Shown here piece after piece: positions 43,284 to 52,118 of a stretch of DNA of 64,000 nt. The stretch's first letter is position 1. Each line of letters begins with the position of its first letter. Source of the stretch: Azonexus hydrophilus (GTDB lineage: Bacteria; Pseudomonadota; Gammaproteobacteria; Burkholderiales; Rhodocyclaceae); NCBI RefSeq assembly GCF_001956855.1, contig NZ_MTHD01000004.1, positions 186,001 through 250,000 on the forward strand. Reading direction: 5' to 3'. The notes below the pieces were generated by a model, which was not told where the DNA came from, did not search any database, and saw nothing but the letters and a program-made list of their open reading frames with translations. The position numbers were made by a program, and so were the translations under genes.

Positions 43284-44363
43284 ATGACCACCCTGTTCGA
43301 TCCGATCCAGATTGGCGACATCGCCCTGTCCAACCGCATCGTGATGGCGCCGCTGACGCGCAATCGCGCCATCGCGGGCAACCTTCCCGGCCCGCTGACC
43401 GTCGAGTACTACCGCCAGCGCGCGACGGCCGGCCTGATCATCGCCGAGGCCAGCCCGATTTCGCCGATGGCGCAGGGCTACCTCGACACCCCTGGCATCT
43501 GGTCGGCCGAGCAGGTCGCTGCCTGGCGCCTGGTCACCGATGCCGTGCATGCGGCGGGCGGCAAGATCGTGCTGCAACTGTGGCACGTCGGCCGTATTTC
43601 GCACGCCTCGCTGCTGCCGGATGGTGCTGCGCCGGTGTCGTCCACCGACCGCGTTGCCGAAGCCAGCACCTTTACCCGCGAAGGTTTCGTCCCAGTTTCG
43701 ACGCCGCGGGCGCTGCGTGACGACGAGCTGCCGGGCCTGGTCGAGGATTACCGACTGGCCGCGCGCAACGCCATCGCCGCCGGTTTCGACGGCATCGAGA
43801 TCCACGCCGCCAACACCTATCTGCTTGAGCAGTTCCTGCGCGACAGCATCAACGACCGCAGCGGCCCGTACGGCGGCAGCATCGAGAACCGCGCCCGCCT
43901 GTTGTTCGAAGTGGTCGACGCCATCGTTGGCGAGATCGGCGCCGGTCGCACCGGCATCCGCCTGAGCCCGCAGACCACCTTCACCGCGCCGCTCGACAGC
44001 AACCCGCAGGCGCTGTACGGCTATGTGGTCGACAAGCTGGCGCCTTACGGTCTGGCCTACCTGCACATCATCGAGGGCGAGACCGGCGGCACGCGTACGC
44101 CGGACGGCGCCGCTTTCGACTACGCCGCCGCCCGCCGCGCCTACAAGGGCGCATGGATGGTCAACAACGGCTATACCGGGGAACTGGCCAGCAAGGTCGT
44201 TGCCGATGGCGCGGCCGATCTGATCGCCTTCGGTCGCGGTTTCATCGCCAATCCGGACTTCGTCCGCCGGCTGCGTGACGGTTCGCCAATGAACGAGCTG
44301 CGCGCCGACAAGCTGTACGGTGGCGGCGCCGAGGGTTACACCGACTACCCGGCGCTGGCGTAA
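43284..44363 (+). CDS. nemA: Old yellow enzyme family alkene reductase, NemA-like
   Basis: 359 residues, FMN-dependent. OYE features are IGDIALSNRIVMAPLTRNRA, LQLWHVGRISH, the substrate-binding His/Asn pair in GIEIHAANTYLLEQFL, the NDRSGPYGGSIENRARLL block, and a C-terminal FMN phosphate site (AFGRGFIANPDFVRRL). It reduces activated alkenes such as N-ethylmaleimide and often methylglyoxal-like electrophiles. It lies directly behind its own operator and is followed by transporter, oxidoreductase and YqhD genes in one direction. Confidence 0.92.
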   Translation: MTTLFDPIQIGDIALSNRIVMAPLTRNRAIAGNLPGPLTVEYYRQRATAGLIIAEASPISPMAQGYLDTPGIWSAEQVAAWRLVTDAVHAAGGKIVLQLWHVGRISHASLLPDGAAPVSSTDRVAEASTFTREGFVPVSTPRALRDDELPGLVEDYRLAARNAIAAGFDGIEIHAANTYLLEQFLRDSINDRSGPYGGSIENRARLLFEVVDAIVGEIGAGRTGIRLSPQTTFTAPLDSNPQALYGYVVDKLAPYGLAYLHIIEGETGGTRTPDGAAFDYAAARRAYKGAWMVNNGYTGELASKVVADGAADLIAFGRGFIANPDFVRRLRDGSPMNELRADKLYGGGAEGYTDYPALA

Positions 44364-44375
44364 GCAACAACCCCG

Positions 44376-44401
44376 GGCGCGACGGTTTCCGCCGTCGCGC
44401 C
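44376..44401. other. Intercistronic hairpin between nemA and eamA
   Basis: A perfect 10-bp inverted repeat GGCGCGACGG/CCGTCGCGCC with a TTTCCG loop and no T-run. It may act as an RNA stabiliser or attenuator that lowers expression of the downstream genes. The role is not shown by sequence. Confidence 0.55.
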
Positions 44402-44415
44402 AGACAGAGAACACC

Positions 44416-45345
44416 ATGACTTCCTCCGACCGCTGGCGCCCGATCCTGGCGCTGATCGTCCTTTCCTCGATCTGGGGCTACACCTGGGTCCTGGCCAAGC
44501 ACGGCCTCGAATACTCGCCACCCTTCGCCTTTGCCGCCGAGCGCTGCATCGGCAGCGCCGTGGCGCTGTTCATCGCGCTGCGCCTGACCGGCCGCCGCTT
44601 CACGCTGGTCGCCCCCGGCCCGACGCTGGGCATCGCGCTGACCCAGGTTGCCGGTTTCATGATCTTCCAGACCTGGGCGCTGGTCGAAGGCGGCCCGGGC
44701 AAGACGGCGGTGCTGATCTTCACCATGCCGATCTGGACGCTGCTGCTGGCCTGGCCGATCCTGGGCGAACGCATCCGTGGCACGCAGTGGATCGCCGCCG
44801 CGTGTACGCTGATCGGCCTGCTGCTGATCATCGAACCGTGGGAAATGCACGGCAGCCTGCTCAGCCCGGCGCTCGGCATCTGCGCCGCGATCTGCTGGGC
44901 GATCGGGACGATCCTGGTCAAACGCCTGCGCGGCCAGACGCCGGTCGATCTGCTGACGCTGACCGCGTGGCAGATGGCGCTCGGTTCGATCCCGCTGCTC
45001 GTGCTGGCGCTGGTCATTCCCGAGCGGCCGACCGACTGGACCTGGAGCTACGCCGGCATCCTCGGCTTCATGTCGATATTCAGCACGGCGCTGTGCTGGT
45101 GGCTGTGGATCTACATCCTCGACCGCGTACCGGCCTGGGAAGCCAGCCTGTCGGTGCTGGGTACGCCGGTGGTCGCCATCCTGTCGTCGCGGCTGACTTT
45201 CGGCGAAGCCTTCAAAGGCATCGAAGTCGCCGGCATCCTGCTGATCGGCGGCGGCCTGGCGCTGCTCTCGCTGCTCGGCTGGATCGCCAGCCGACGGCCG
45301 GCAGTCGCCGCCATCAACCAACGCCTGCATGAGGAAAAAGCATGA
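44416..45345 (+). CDS. EamA/DMT family transporter
   Basis: 309 residues with about ten hydrophobic segments in two EamA halves. The first half opens [20 protein letters not shown] and the second [20 protein letters not shown], then [20 protein letters not shown]. Members export metabolites or amino acids, and the substrate is unknown here. ATG 44416 is chosen because the upstream frame is non-hydrophobic and lies in nemA. It is co-directional with nemA and overlaps the LLM gene by 4 bases. Confidence 0.9.
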   Translation: MTSSDRWRPILALIVLSSIWGYTWVLAKHGLEYSPPFAFAAERCIGSAVALFIALRLTGRRFTLVAPGPTLGIALTQVAGFMIFQTWALVEGGPGKTAVLIFTMPIWTLLLAWPILGERIRGTQWIAAACTLIGLLLIIEPWEMHGSLLSPALGICAAICWAIGTILVKRLRGQTPVDLLTLTAWQMALGSIPLLVLALVIPERPTDWTWSYAGILGFMSIFSTALCWWLWIYILDRVPAWEASLSVLGTPVVAILSSRLTFGEAFKGIEVAGILLIGGGLALLSLLGWIASRRPAVAAINQRLHEEKA

Positions 45346-46346
45346 ACCCGCTCGCCGATCTGAAACTGTCGCTGCTTGACCTGGTCGCTGTCCGCGAAGG
45401 CGGCAGCGTTGGCGAGGCGCTGAAGATTGCGGTCGACGCCGCCCGCCACGTCGAAACGCTCGGCTTCGTCCGCTACTGGCTGGCCGAGCACCACAACATG
45501 CCGGGCATCGCCAGTTCGGCGACGGCCGTGCTGGTCGGCCACATTGCCGGCGCCACCGAACGCATCCGCGTCGGTTCCGGCGGCATCATGCTGCCCAACC
45601 ACGCGCCGCTGGTCGTCGCCGAGGCCTTCGGCACGCTCGCCGAACTGTACCCGGGGCGCATCGATCTCGGCCTCGGCCGCGCTCCCGGCACCGACCGGAT
45701 GACGATGCAGGCGCTGCGCCGTGACCGGATCGAACGCGAGGACGACTTCCCGCGCGATGTTGCCGAACTGCAGCGCCTGCTCGCCCCGGCGCAACCGAAC
45801 CAGGCGCTGGTCGCCGTGCCCGGTGCCGGCACCGAAGTACCGATCTGGCTGCTCGGCTCCAGCCTGTTCTCGGCCCGCCTGGCCGCCGAACGCGGCCTGC
45901 CCTACGCCTTCGCCTCACACTTCGCGCCGGCGCAGTTGCACCATGCGCTCGCCGTCTATCGCGGCAACTTCCGGCCGTCGGCGACGCTGGCCAAACCTTA
46001 CGTCATCGTCGGCGTGCCGCTGGTTGCGGCGGCCACCGACGACGAAGCCGACTTCCTCGCCACCAGCATCTTCCAGCGCGCGCTCGGCATCCTGCGCGGC
46101 GATCGCCGGCCGCTGCCGCCGCCCCGGGAGGGTTTCCTGGCCAGCCTGTCGCCGCAGGAGAAAGCCGGCATCGCCGATTTCCTCGGTGCCGCGGTGATCG
46201 GCGGCCCGCAGCGCGTACGTGCCGACCTGACGGCGCTGCGCGCGGCAACGCAGGCCGACGAGATGATGCTGGTCTGCGACATCTTCGACCCGGCGCTGCG
46301 CCTGCGCGCGCTCGACATCGCCACAGCGGCCTGCCGCGACGACTGA
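45342..46346 (+). CDS. LLM class flavin-dependent oxidoreductase (luciferase-like)
   Basis: 334 residues. LLM features are [60 protein letters not shown] and [20 protein letters not shown], which match the MsnO8/YhbW-like subgroup. It is probably an FMN-dependent monooxygenase or reductase. The substrate is unknown. Being co-transcribed with nemA and yqhD suggests a part in handling reactive aldehydes or quinones (inference). Confidence 0.9.
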   Translation: MNPLADLKLSLLDLVAVREGGSVGEALKIAVDAARHVETLGFVRYWLAEHHNMPGIASSATAVLVGHIAGATERIRVGSGGIMLPNHAPLVVAEAFGTLAELYPGRIDLGLGRAPGTDRMTMQALRRDRIEREDDFPRDVAELQRLLAPAQPNQALVAVPGAGTEVPIWLLGSSLFSARLAAERGLPYAFASHFAPAQLHHALAVYRGNFRPSATLAKPYVIVGVPLVAAATDDEADFLATSIFQRALGILRGDRRPLPPPREGFLASLSPQEKAGIADFLGAAVIGGPQRVRADLTALRAATQADEMMLVCDIFDPALRLRALDIATAACRDD

Positions 46347-46373
46347 GATTTTTCCGCCCACCTGGAGACAAAA

Positions 46374-47528
46374 ATGAGCCACCTGTTCGCATTCGATTAC
46401 CACAACCCGACGCGCATCGTTTTCGGCCCCGACAGCTTTGCCCAGTTACCGGCGCTGGTGCCGGCCGATGCGCGCATCCTGCTTCTTTACGGCGGCGGTT
46501 CGATCAAGAAGAACGGCGTCTATGACGGCATCCGCGCGGCGCTGGCCGGGCGCGACATCGTCGACTTCGGCGGCGTTGAAGCGAACCCGACGCTGGCGAC
46601 GCTGAATCTTGCGGTCGACCTGGTCAAAAGGGAAAAAATCGGCTTCGTGCTCGGCGTTGGCGGCGGCTCGGTCTCGGATGGCGCCAAATACGTGGCCTCG
46701 GCGGCGCTGTACGACGGCGACGGCTGGGACATCGTCATCGGCAAGTACGCGCCGAAAGCGGCATTGCCGGTCGGCATCGTGCTGACGCTGGCGGCGACCG
46801 GCTCGGAATCGAACGCTGCGGCCGTCGTCACCAACACGGCGACGCTGGACAAGCGGGCTTTCTACGTGCCGCCGGCGCGGCCGCAGTTTGCCGTGCTCAA
46901 CCCGACGGTGATGGCCAGCCTGCCGGTACGGCAACTGGAAAACGGCATCGTCGATGCCTTCGTGCATGTCTGCGAGCAGTACCTGACCTACCCGGTCGGC
47001 GCGCTGGTCCAGGATGGCTACGCCGAGGCGGTGATGAAAGCGCTGGTCCGCCTCGCCGACACCTTCGCCGAGCACAACGAAACGGTCTGGCAGCAGAATC
47101 TGATGTGGGCGGCAAACCAGGCGCTATGCGGGATCATCGGCGTCGGCGTGCCGCAGGACTGGGCAACGCACCGCATCGCCGTCGAACTGACTGCATTGTG
47201 GGGCATCGATCACGGGCGCACGCTGAGCATCATCCAGCCGGCGCTGCTGCGTGATCTGATCGAATACAAGCGGGAAAAACTCGAACAGCTCGGTCGCGAA
47301 GTTTTCGGCCTGACCGCGCCGAGCGCCGAGGACGCCATCGCCGCGCTGGAAGCCTTCTACCGCAGCGTCAACATGCCGCTGCACCTGCGCGACGCCGGCA
47401 TTACTGAGCCCGATGCCGCCGACCGGGTGCTCGCCGGCCTGCGCGCGCACGGCAAGATGGCGCTGGGCGGGCATGCGGCAATCGACGAAGCGAAGACGGA
47501 AAGAATCGTCCGCGCCGCCTGTCGCTGA
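46374..47528 (+). CDS. yqhD: Iron-containing alcohol dehydrogenase, YqhD-like
   Basis: 384 residues. The NADP-binding GVGGGSVSDGAKYVASAALY and family blocks LTLAATGSESNAAAVVTN, NGIVDAFVHVCEQYL and GIDHGRTLSIIQPALL are present, with metal ligands from Asp/His in these blocks. YqhD reduces short aldehydes such as methylglyoxal and lipid-peroxidation products with NADPH. Together with NemA it forms an aldehyde/electrophile detoxification set. It is the last gene of the nemR-led run and is followed by a palindromic inverted repeat. Confidence 0.9.
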   Translation: MSHLFAFDYHNPTRIVFGPDSFAQLPALVPADARILLLYGGGSIKKNGVYDGIRAALAGRDIVDFGGVEANPTLATLNLAVDLVKREKIGFVLGVGGGSVSDGAKYVASAALYDGDGWDIVIGKYAPKAALPVGIVLTLAATGSESNAAAVVTNTATLDKRAFYVPPARPQFAVLNPTVMASLPVRQLENGIVDAFVHVCEQYLTYPVGALVQDGYAEAVMKALVRLADTFAEHNETVWQQNLMWAANQALCGIIGVGVPQDWATHRIAVELTALWGIDHGRTLSIIQPALLRDLIEYKREKLEQLGREVFGLTAPSAEDAIAALEAFYRSVNMPLHLRDAGITEPDAADRVLAGLRAHGKMALGGHAAIDEAKTERIVRAACR

Positions 47529-47542
47529 TCTTCGGGGAATAT

Positions 47543-47586
47543 TGCGGTCGACCGGGCTTTTTTGCCAAAAAGCAGCGTCGACCGCA
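47543..47586. repeat. Inverted pair of GCGGTCGAC repeats between yqhD and ychJ
   Basis: TGCGGTCGAC at 47543-47552 and GTCGACCGCA at 47577-47586 form a perfect 10-bp inverted repeat with a 24-base spacer that contains CTTTTTT and AAAAAG. It sits between two convergent genes and could serve as a bidirectional terminator. Each arm belongs to the palindromic repeat family seen elsewhere in the window. Confidence 0.65.
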
Positions 47587-47592
47587 GCAGGC

Positions 47593-47988
47593 TCAGGCCA
47601 GGAATTCGCCGGCGACGTAGAACCAGCGCCCATCCTCGCGGACGAAACGGCTCAGTTCGTGCAGCCGGTGACCGCGCCCGGCGACCCGGTAACGGGCGAC
47701 GAACTCGACCGTCGCGTGCGTTTCATCCGGCTGGACGTGAGCACGCACTTCCAGCCCCAGCCATTTGCTGTCGTCAGCAGCCAGATCGAGTTCGCTCGGC
47801 CGCGTCGACGCATGCCAGGTCGCCCGCAGGTAATCCTCAAGCTTGAGCACGTAGGCGGCGTAGCGCGAGCGCATCAAGGCTTCTGCGGTCGACGCGGTTT
47901 TTTCGCCGGAATGCAGTGGACCGCAGCAGACGGCATAAGGCTTGCCGCTGCCGCAGGAACAAAGCTCGCCGGGCTTCAGGCTTCCCAC
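47593..47988 (-). CDS. YchJ family SEC-C motif protein
   Basis: 131 residues. The N-terminal SEC-C zinc motif is CSCGSGKPYAVCCGP, followed by the UPF0225 core (AEALMRSRYAAYVLKLEDYL, RATWHAS, FVARYRVAGRGHRLHELSRF). The function is unknown. It overlaps rdgC by 13 bases. A GCGGTCGACGCGG variant of the repeat family lies inside the coding region at about 47885, near the codons for residues 29-35. Confidence 0.88.
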   Translation of the reverse strand: MGSLKPGELCSCGSGKPYAVCCGPLHSGEKTASTAEALMRSRYAAYVLKLEDYLRATWHASTRPSELDLAADDSKWLGLEVRAHVQPDETHATVEFVARYRVAGRGHRLHELSRFVREDGRWFYVAGEFLA

Positions 47989-48935
47989 GGCGGCGTGCCG
48001 GCGGCGGCCGGCGCGGACGACATTTCGGCCTCGACCTTCTCACCGCCGAGCGCTGCGATCAGTTGCGGCAGGAAGCGGGTCAGCTCGCCAGTCATCAGCG
48101 CGAAATCGGCGTCGAACTGCTCGTCGGCACGTTCGGCGGTTTTTTCGGCGGCTTCCTTGAGGATGTCGAGGAAGGCCAGACGCTTGATTTCCAGCTTTTC
48201 GGTGAGGACGAAGGAAATCCGCTCGTCCCAGGTCAGCGCCAGGCGCGTCGGCAGCTTGCCGGCGGCGAGGTGGGCCTTGATCTCGGCGCCGACTTCATCG
48301 CCCAGCGGATGACGCACGTAGCGCACCGCGGCCTTTTCCTCGGCGACCGATTTCAGCTCGCAATCGCGGTCGACCGTAAAACCGGCCGGCGCGTCGCCAC
48401 CGGCCAGCCAGTCGGCCATCGCCGATTGCGGCGACAGCTCCGTGTGCAGCGGCTTGAGCGGGAATTCGTCGAGGCAGTGACGCAGATGCTCGATGACTTC
48501 CTCGGCCTTGGCCGGGCTACCGGCGTCGACAATGAACCAGCCGTTCTGCGGGTCGATCCAGACGAAGCTGCTGCGCTTCTTGGTGAACGCGCGCGGCATC
48601 AGTTCCTCGACCACACGCTCCTTGATTTCCTTCATCTGCTTGCGCCCGGGCGCGTAGCCTTGCTGGTCGGTGATCTGCTCGGCACGTTCCTGTGCCGTCT
48701 CGTTGATCACCGACGACGGCAGCAGCCGCTGCTCGACGGCCAGCGCCAGCAGCCATTGACGATTGTTGGCGTAAATCAGCGCGCCGTCCTTGCGCGGGGA
48801 AACCCAGCCACGGCTCATCGGCTGGTTGGACGGGCAGCGGGTGAATTCACCGCGGGCGAGTTGCTCGTCGAGCTTGGCCAGGTCGATCGCCCACGGCGTC
48901 GGCAGGCGATAGATCTGCAGGTTCTTGAACCACAT
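47976..48935 (-). CDS. rdgC: Recombination-associated protein RdgC
   Basis: 319 residues from ATG 48935 (MWFKNLQIYRL). RdgC is a ring-forming DNA-binding protein that limits RecA activity. Blocks are GWVSPRKDGALIYANNRQWL, QQGYAPGRKQMKEIKERVVE, FVWIDPQNGWFIVDAGSPAK and LALTWDERISFVLTEKLEIK. Its length is typical for Betaproteobacteria. It is followed by ychJ in an overlapping pair. A repeat-like GCGGTCGACCGT lies in its coding region at about 48366. Confidence 0.93.
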   Translation of the reverse strand: MWFKNLQIYRLPTPWAIDLAKLDEQLARGEFTRCPSNQPMSRGWVSPRKDGALIYANNRQWLLALAVEQRLLPSSVINETAQERAEQITDQQGYAPGRKQMKEIKERVVEELMPRAFTKKRSSFVWIDPQNGWFIVDAGSPAKAEEVIEHLRHCLDEFPLKPLHTELSPQSAMADWLAGGDAPAGFTVDRDCELKSVAEEKAAVRYVRHPLGDEVGAEIKAHLAAGKLPTRLALTWDERISFVLTEKLEIKRLAFLDILKEAAEKTAERADEQFDADFALMTGELTRFLPQLIAALGGEKVEAEMSSAPAAAGTPPWEA

Positions 48936-49028
48936 GATGTCAATGATGTCCGGTAAAACGTCTAGTGTACCAGCCGTCCCGGTCACTGCCCACGCACTTT
49001 GGCCAAACCGGGATCAACGGCCGCCCGG

Positions 49029-50651
49029 CTAGCGAGCGCTCACACTGGCGGCCGACCAGACACTGTCCGCTCTGCCCTGCTCGACTCTTCGCGATGTCGC
49101 CCGGGCCATCGCTGCCAACGCCAGGGCACCGAGCAAGGCGGTCAAATCCACGCCCAGGCTGGCAACCGAGGTGTTTGCCCAGAGGCCGAGCCCAGGCAGC
49201 AGTACGCCGACAAGCGAGGTCAGGGGAATGGCCAGCGTCAGCGCGCAGGCCAGCCAGAGCAGATGAACACCGGCCCGCGCCGCGCCGGCCATGAACGCCC
49301 AGGCGATGCAGGCAAAGAAGCTGCTGTAGTACAGCAGCCGCGTCCCGTCCAGGCCATCGCCGAACAGCACATGCAGCCACTTGCTCCCGGCGATGGCCAG
49401 CGAGATGCCACAGACGCAGCCCAGGCAAACGCCAATCGTCGCCGATGCCATCAGGCGCGTATCCAGACGCTGAACCGGTGGCTGAACATCATCTTTGGCC
49501 TGTTTGCGGCGGCGGGTTTCCACCCACAACAGGTTGCCGCTGTAAAAAAGCCACGCCCCGGCAATGCCGAGCATGAAATACATCCATTGCACCGGCGTGC
49601 CGCCGAAGGCCGCCATGTGCAGTGCAAAAAAGCTGCTGATGAAAAGGTTCGGCGCATCCTGACGCCCGGGCAGGAAGTCGCTGTTGATCACCTTGCCGCT
49701 GTATGGATCGAGCGCCAGGAAGCCACCGCGCGCCCGCGGCGAAACCGCTGCTTCGTCCTTGCCCCAGACCCGGACGACGGGACGCGCCCCCGTCACCTGC
49801 TGGTATTGCAGCATGGCCGGAGCAAAGCCGGGGGCGAAAGCCTGGGCGCTGGCAACCAGTTGCGCCGGCGCCAGCATCGTCGCCGGGTCGCGCTCCGGCA
49901 TGGCGCCGGCCGCCGGACGCTGCCGCTGGAAGGCGCCTGCCCATTTGCCGTCGTGGATGAACTGGTCCTGCAGGTAATAGATGCCGTCATGGTAGGCGAA
50001 CACCACCGAGGTCAAGGCCATGACGATGTGAAAGGGCAGGCTGACGATGCCAACGACGTTGTGGGCATCCAGCCACATGCGCTTCAGGTTCTTGCCGACG
50101 CGCAGGGCGAAGAAATCCTTGACCAGCGACGGCACCAGCACAACGACGCCGGAAATCAGCGCCAGCGTATAGAGCGCCGCCACGACCCCCATCACCCAGC
50201 GATTGGGATCGCTGTCCACCGGCAGGCCGACGACACGGTGCAACACGTCGATGAAGGACGACAACTCCGACGGCTGGTGTTCGCGCATCTGCGAAGCGCC
50301 GCTGTCGTCGAGCGTCGCCAGGTAATGGCGGACCGCCGATTCATCGTGGTCATCGCCATCGGCATCCCTGATCTGCCACGACATCCGGGCTGGCAGATGC
50401 TCAGCCTCACGCAGATGGATGGTGAAGTCTGCTGCGCTCGCCGGGTGTTCGGCCAGCGTGCGGACAATCAGTTGCTGCGCCTCGTCCAGCGAAACCTGAT
50501 GCAACTCGCTCGGCGGCGAAACCCAGCGTGCCAGCGGTTCCTTGAAGACAGTCAGCGCGCCGGCGTAGAAAGCGATGAACAAAGCCATCCCGGTAATGAT
50601 GCCGGTCCAGGTATGGATCGATTTGTAGATGCGGACGAAGTCGGTTCTCAT
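49029..50651 (-). CDS. PepSY-associated membrane protein (iron uptake cluster)
   Basis: 540 residues. A PepSY-TM architecture: an N-terminal helix (SIHTWTGIITGMALFIAFYA), a large periplasmic PepSY-containing loop (SLDEAQQLIVRTLAEHPASA), further helices (VVAALYTLALISGVVVLVPS; HNVVGIVSLPFHIVMALTSV) and a C-terminal bundle. His residues near the membrane (IHTW, AHN, PFHI) could bind heme, as in related reductase-like PepSY proteins. It is the last of five genes behind a TonB receptor, so it may assist siderophore iron release by reduction (inference). Confidence 0.85.
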   Translation of the reverse strand: MRTDFVRIYKSIHTWTGIITGMALFIAFYAGALTVFKEPLARWVSPPSELHQVSLDEAQQLIVRTLAEHPASAADFTIHLREAEHLPARMSWQIRDADGDDHDESAVRHYLATLDDSGASQMREHQPSELSSFIDVLHRVVGLPVDSDPNRWVMGVVAALYTLALISGVVVLVPSLVKDFFALRVGKNLKRMWLDAHNVVGIVSLPFHIVMALTSVVFAYHDGIYYLQDQFIHDGKWAGAFQRQRPAAGAMPERDPATMLAPAQLVASAQAFAPGFAPAMLQYQQVTGARPVVRVWGKDEAAVSPRARGGFLALDPYSGKVINSDFLPGRQDAPNLFISSFFALHMAAFGGTPVQWMYFMLGIAGAWLFYSGNLLWVETRRRKQAKDDVQPPVQRLDTRLMASATIGVCLGCVCGISLAIAGSKWLHVLFGDGLDGTRLLYYSSFFACIAWAFMAGAARAGVHLLWLACALTLAIPLTSLVGVLLPGLGLWANTSVASLGVDLTALLGALALAAMARATSRRVEQGRADSVWSAASVSAR

Positions 50652-50666
50652 GATTTCCCGTCGGAT

Positions 50667-50954
50667 TCAGGCTAATCGCAATGCGAACAGCAGGCCAAGA
50701 ACGATGGCGCTGGCAGTCCCCAGCCACATCCAGGCGCGGGTGCCGCTGGCAAAGAAATAGACGCCACCGAGCACACCCAGCCAGACCGGCGGCACGATCC
50801 ACATCGCCAGTTGCCCGCGCACGGACAGCGGCATGCCCGCATTCAGCGCATTGAACAGGCCACTGGCGCCAAACGCCAGGACAGCACCAAGCAGGAAACC
50901 GGCTAGGCTTTTCGACACCCAGTCGCGCCGGATCGGCGGCAGCTTGTCGGCCAT
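50667..50954 (-). CDS. Small membrane protein, DUF3649-like
   Basis: 95 residues from ATG 50954. Three hydrophobic segments are visible: SLAGFLLGAVLAFGASGLF, LAMWIVPPVWLGVLGGVYFF and WLGTASAIVLGLLFALRL. The size, topology and position between a DUF3325-like gene and a PepSY gene match the DUF3649 iron-uptake accessory family. The function is unknown. It starts 1 base after the upstream stop. Confidence 0.7.
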   Translation of the reverse strand: MADKLPPIRRDWVSKSLAGFLLGAVLAFGASGLFNALNAGMPLSVRGQLAMWIVPPVWLGVLGGVYFFASGTRAWMWLGTASAIVLGLLFALRLA

Positions 50955-50955
50955 G

Positions 50956-51228
50956 TCAGCGCCCCCCTTCCGGCCGCCGCCAGGCAGCGACATACGGCAG
51001 GAGCGAGAACAGCAGCATCAGCCAGGTCAGGAAAACGAACGCTGCGGTAAGCGCCTGCATGGCCTGCCACAGCGCAAGCCAGCCCAGAACCAGCAGCACG
51101 CTGCCGGCGAGACGCCCCGATCCGGCGGGCAGGGGCCGAAGCAGCCAGCGCTGGTTGGGCGAGGCCAGGTAGATCGCGCTGCACCCGAGAAAGCTCAGCA
51201 GCAGGCCGGTCGAAGTGAATACGTTCAT
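50956..51228 (-). CDS. Small membrane protein, DUF3325-like
   Basis: 90 residues with three hydrophobic segments (TGLLLSFLGCSAIYLAS, LAGSVLLVLGWLALWQAM and FVFLTWLMLLFSLLPYVAAW). It fits the DUF3325 family that accompanies PepSY and TonB-receptor genes. It lies 10 bases after the esterase gene. Function unknown. Confidence 0.7.
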   Translation of the reverse strand: MNVFTSTGLLLSFLGCSAIYLASPNQRWLLRPLPAGSGRLAGSVLLVLGWLALWQAMQALTAAFVFLTWLMLLFSLLPYVAAWRRPEGGR

Positions 51229-51238
51229 CGGGACAAGC

Positions 51239-52114
51239 TCAAGGTTGTTCGAGGAAAAACTGCATGCCGCGGCTCAGTGCCGGCAACCAGGCCGGGCCGT
51301 GATCCTCGCCGGCCAGTTCGTGATAGACCACCTTCCCCGCCCAGCCGGACTCGCCGTCAAGTTGCGCCACCAGTTCACGGGCCGGCGGAATCATCAGGCG
51401 GCTGGCGATCATCGCCCGCATCTCGGGCGGATAATTGCCCTTGGGTGGATCGTCTTCCAGCGCGCCGACGCTGATCTGCAACCGCGGCCGGACTCCGCCC
51501 TGCTGCAGGGCCGGCAGATCATTGAGCAGCACCTTGTCCTGCCACCAAATCGACGGGCTGGATGCAATGAAGGTCGAAAAACTGCCTGGCCGCTTGAACA
51601 GGGCATGCAGGACGAAAAGCCCACCGAAGGAATGACCGAAAATTGCCTGCCGGCTGCGGTCGACCGGATGATTTGCCGCAATCAGCGGTTTCACCTCGTG
51701 TTCGATGAAATCGAGAAAAAGCTGGGCACCGCCCGGCGTGTAGTCGCGGCGGCGGGAAGGCACGTCGAAGTCGCTATCTCCCGGGTAACCGATACCGACC
51801 ACGATCGGCGGCACGTGGCCGGTCACCTCGCTGCGCCCTGCCGCGCCACGCGCCAGGAAAGCGGCCACGGGAAAGGCAGCGTTGCCGTCGAGCACGTAGA
51901 GCACCGGAAAACCATTCGCCGGTACCGGAAAATCCGGCACCGAGACGAACAGGCGATAAGCATGACCGCCAACCGACGAACGCACGTCAAGCTGACGTGC
52001 CGCCGGCACGATCACCGGCGCCCAGGAGTCCGGCTGTGAGGCGGCATGGGCTGGCAGCGCGAACGCTTCCAGCACCAGGCCAATCAACAGCAACAGTCTG
52101 GCAAAACGCGACAC
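51239..52114 (-). CDS. Exported alpha/beta hydrolase, IroE/esterase-D-like
   Basis: 291 residues. A signal peptide (LLLIGLVLEAFALPAHAAS) is followed by an alpha/beta hydrolase of the putative-esterase family: FPVLYVLDGNAAFP, VVGIGYPGD, RRRDYTPGGA, the nucleophile elbow IFGHSFGGLFVLHAL, SPSIWW and a late His in LAGEDHGPAW. IroE-type enzymes cut siderophore esters in the periplasm. Being directly behind a TonB receptor gene (4-base gap), it probably processes the imported siderophore, but the substrate is not known. Confidence 0.85.
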   Translation of the reverse strand: MSRFARLLLLIGLVLEAFALPAHAASQPDSWAPVIVPAARQLDVRSSVGGHAYRLFVSVPDFPVPANGFPVLYVLDGNAAFPVAAFLARGAAGRSEVTGHVPPIVVGIGYPGDSDFDVPSRRRDYTPGGAQLFLDFIEHEVKPLIAANHPVDRSRQAIFGHSFGGLFVLHALFKRPGSFSTFIASSPSIWWQDKVLLNDLPALQQGGVRPRLQISVGALEDDPPKGNYPPEMRAMIASRLMIPPARELVAQLDGESGWAGKVVYHELAGEDHGPAWLPALSRGMQFFLEQP

Positions 52115-52118
52115 GGGA

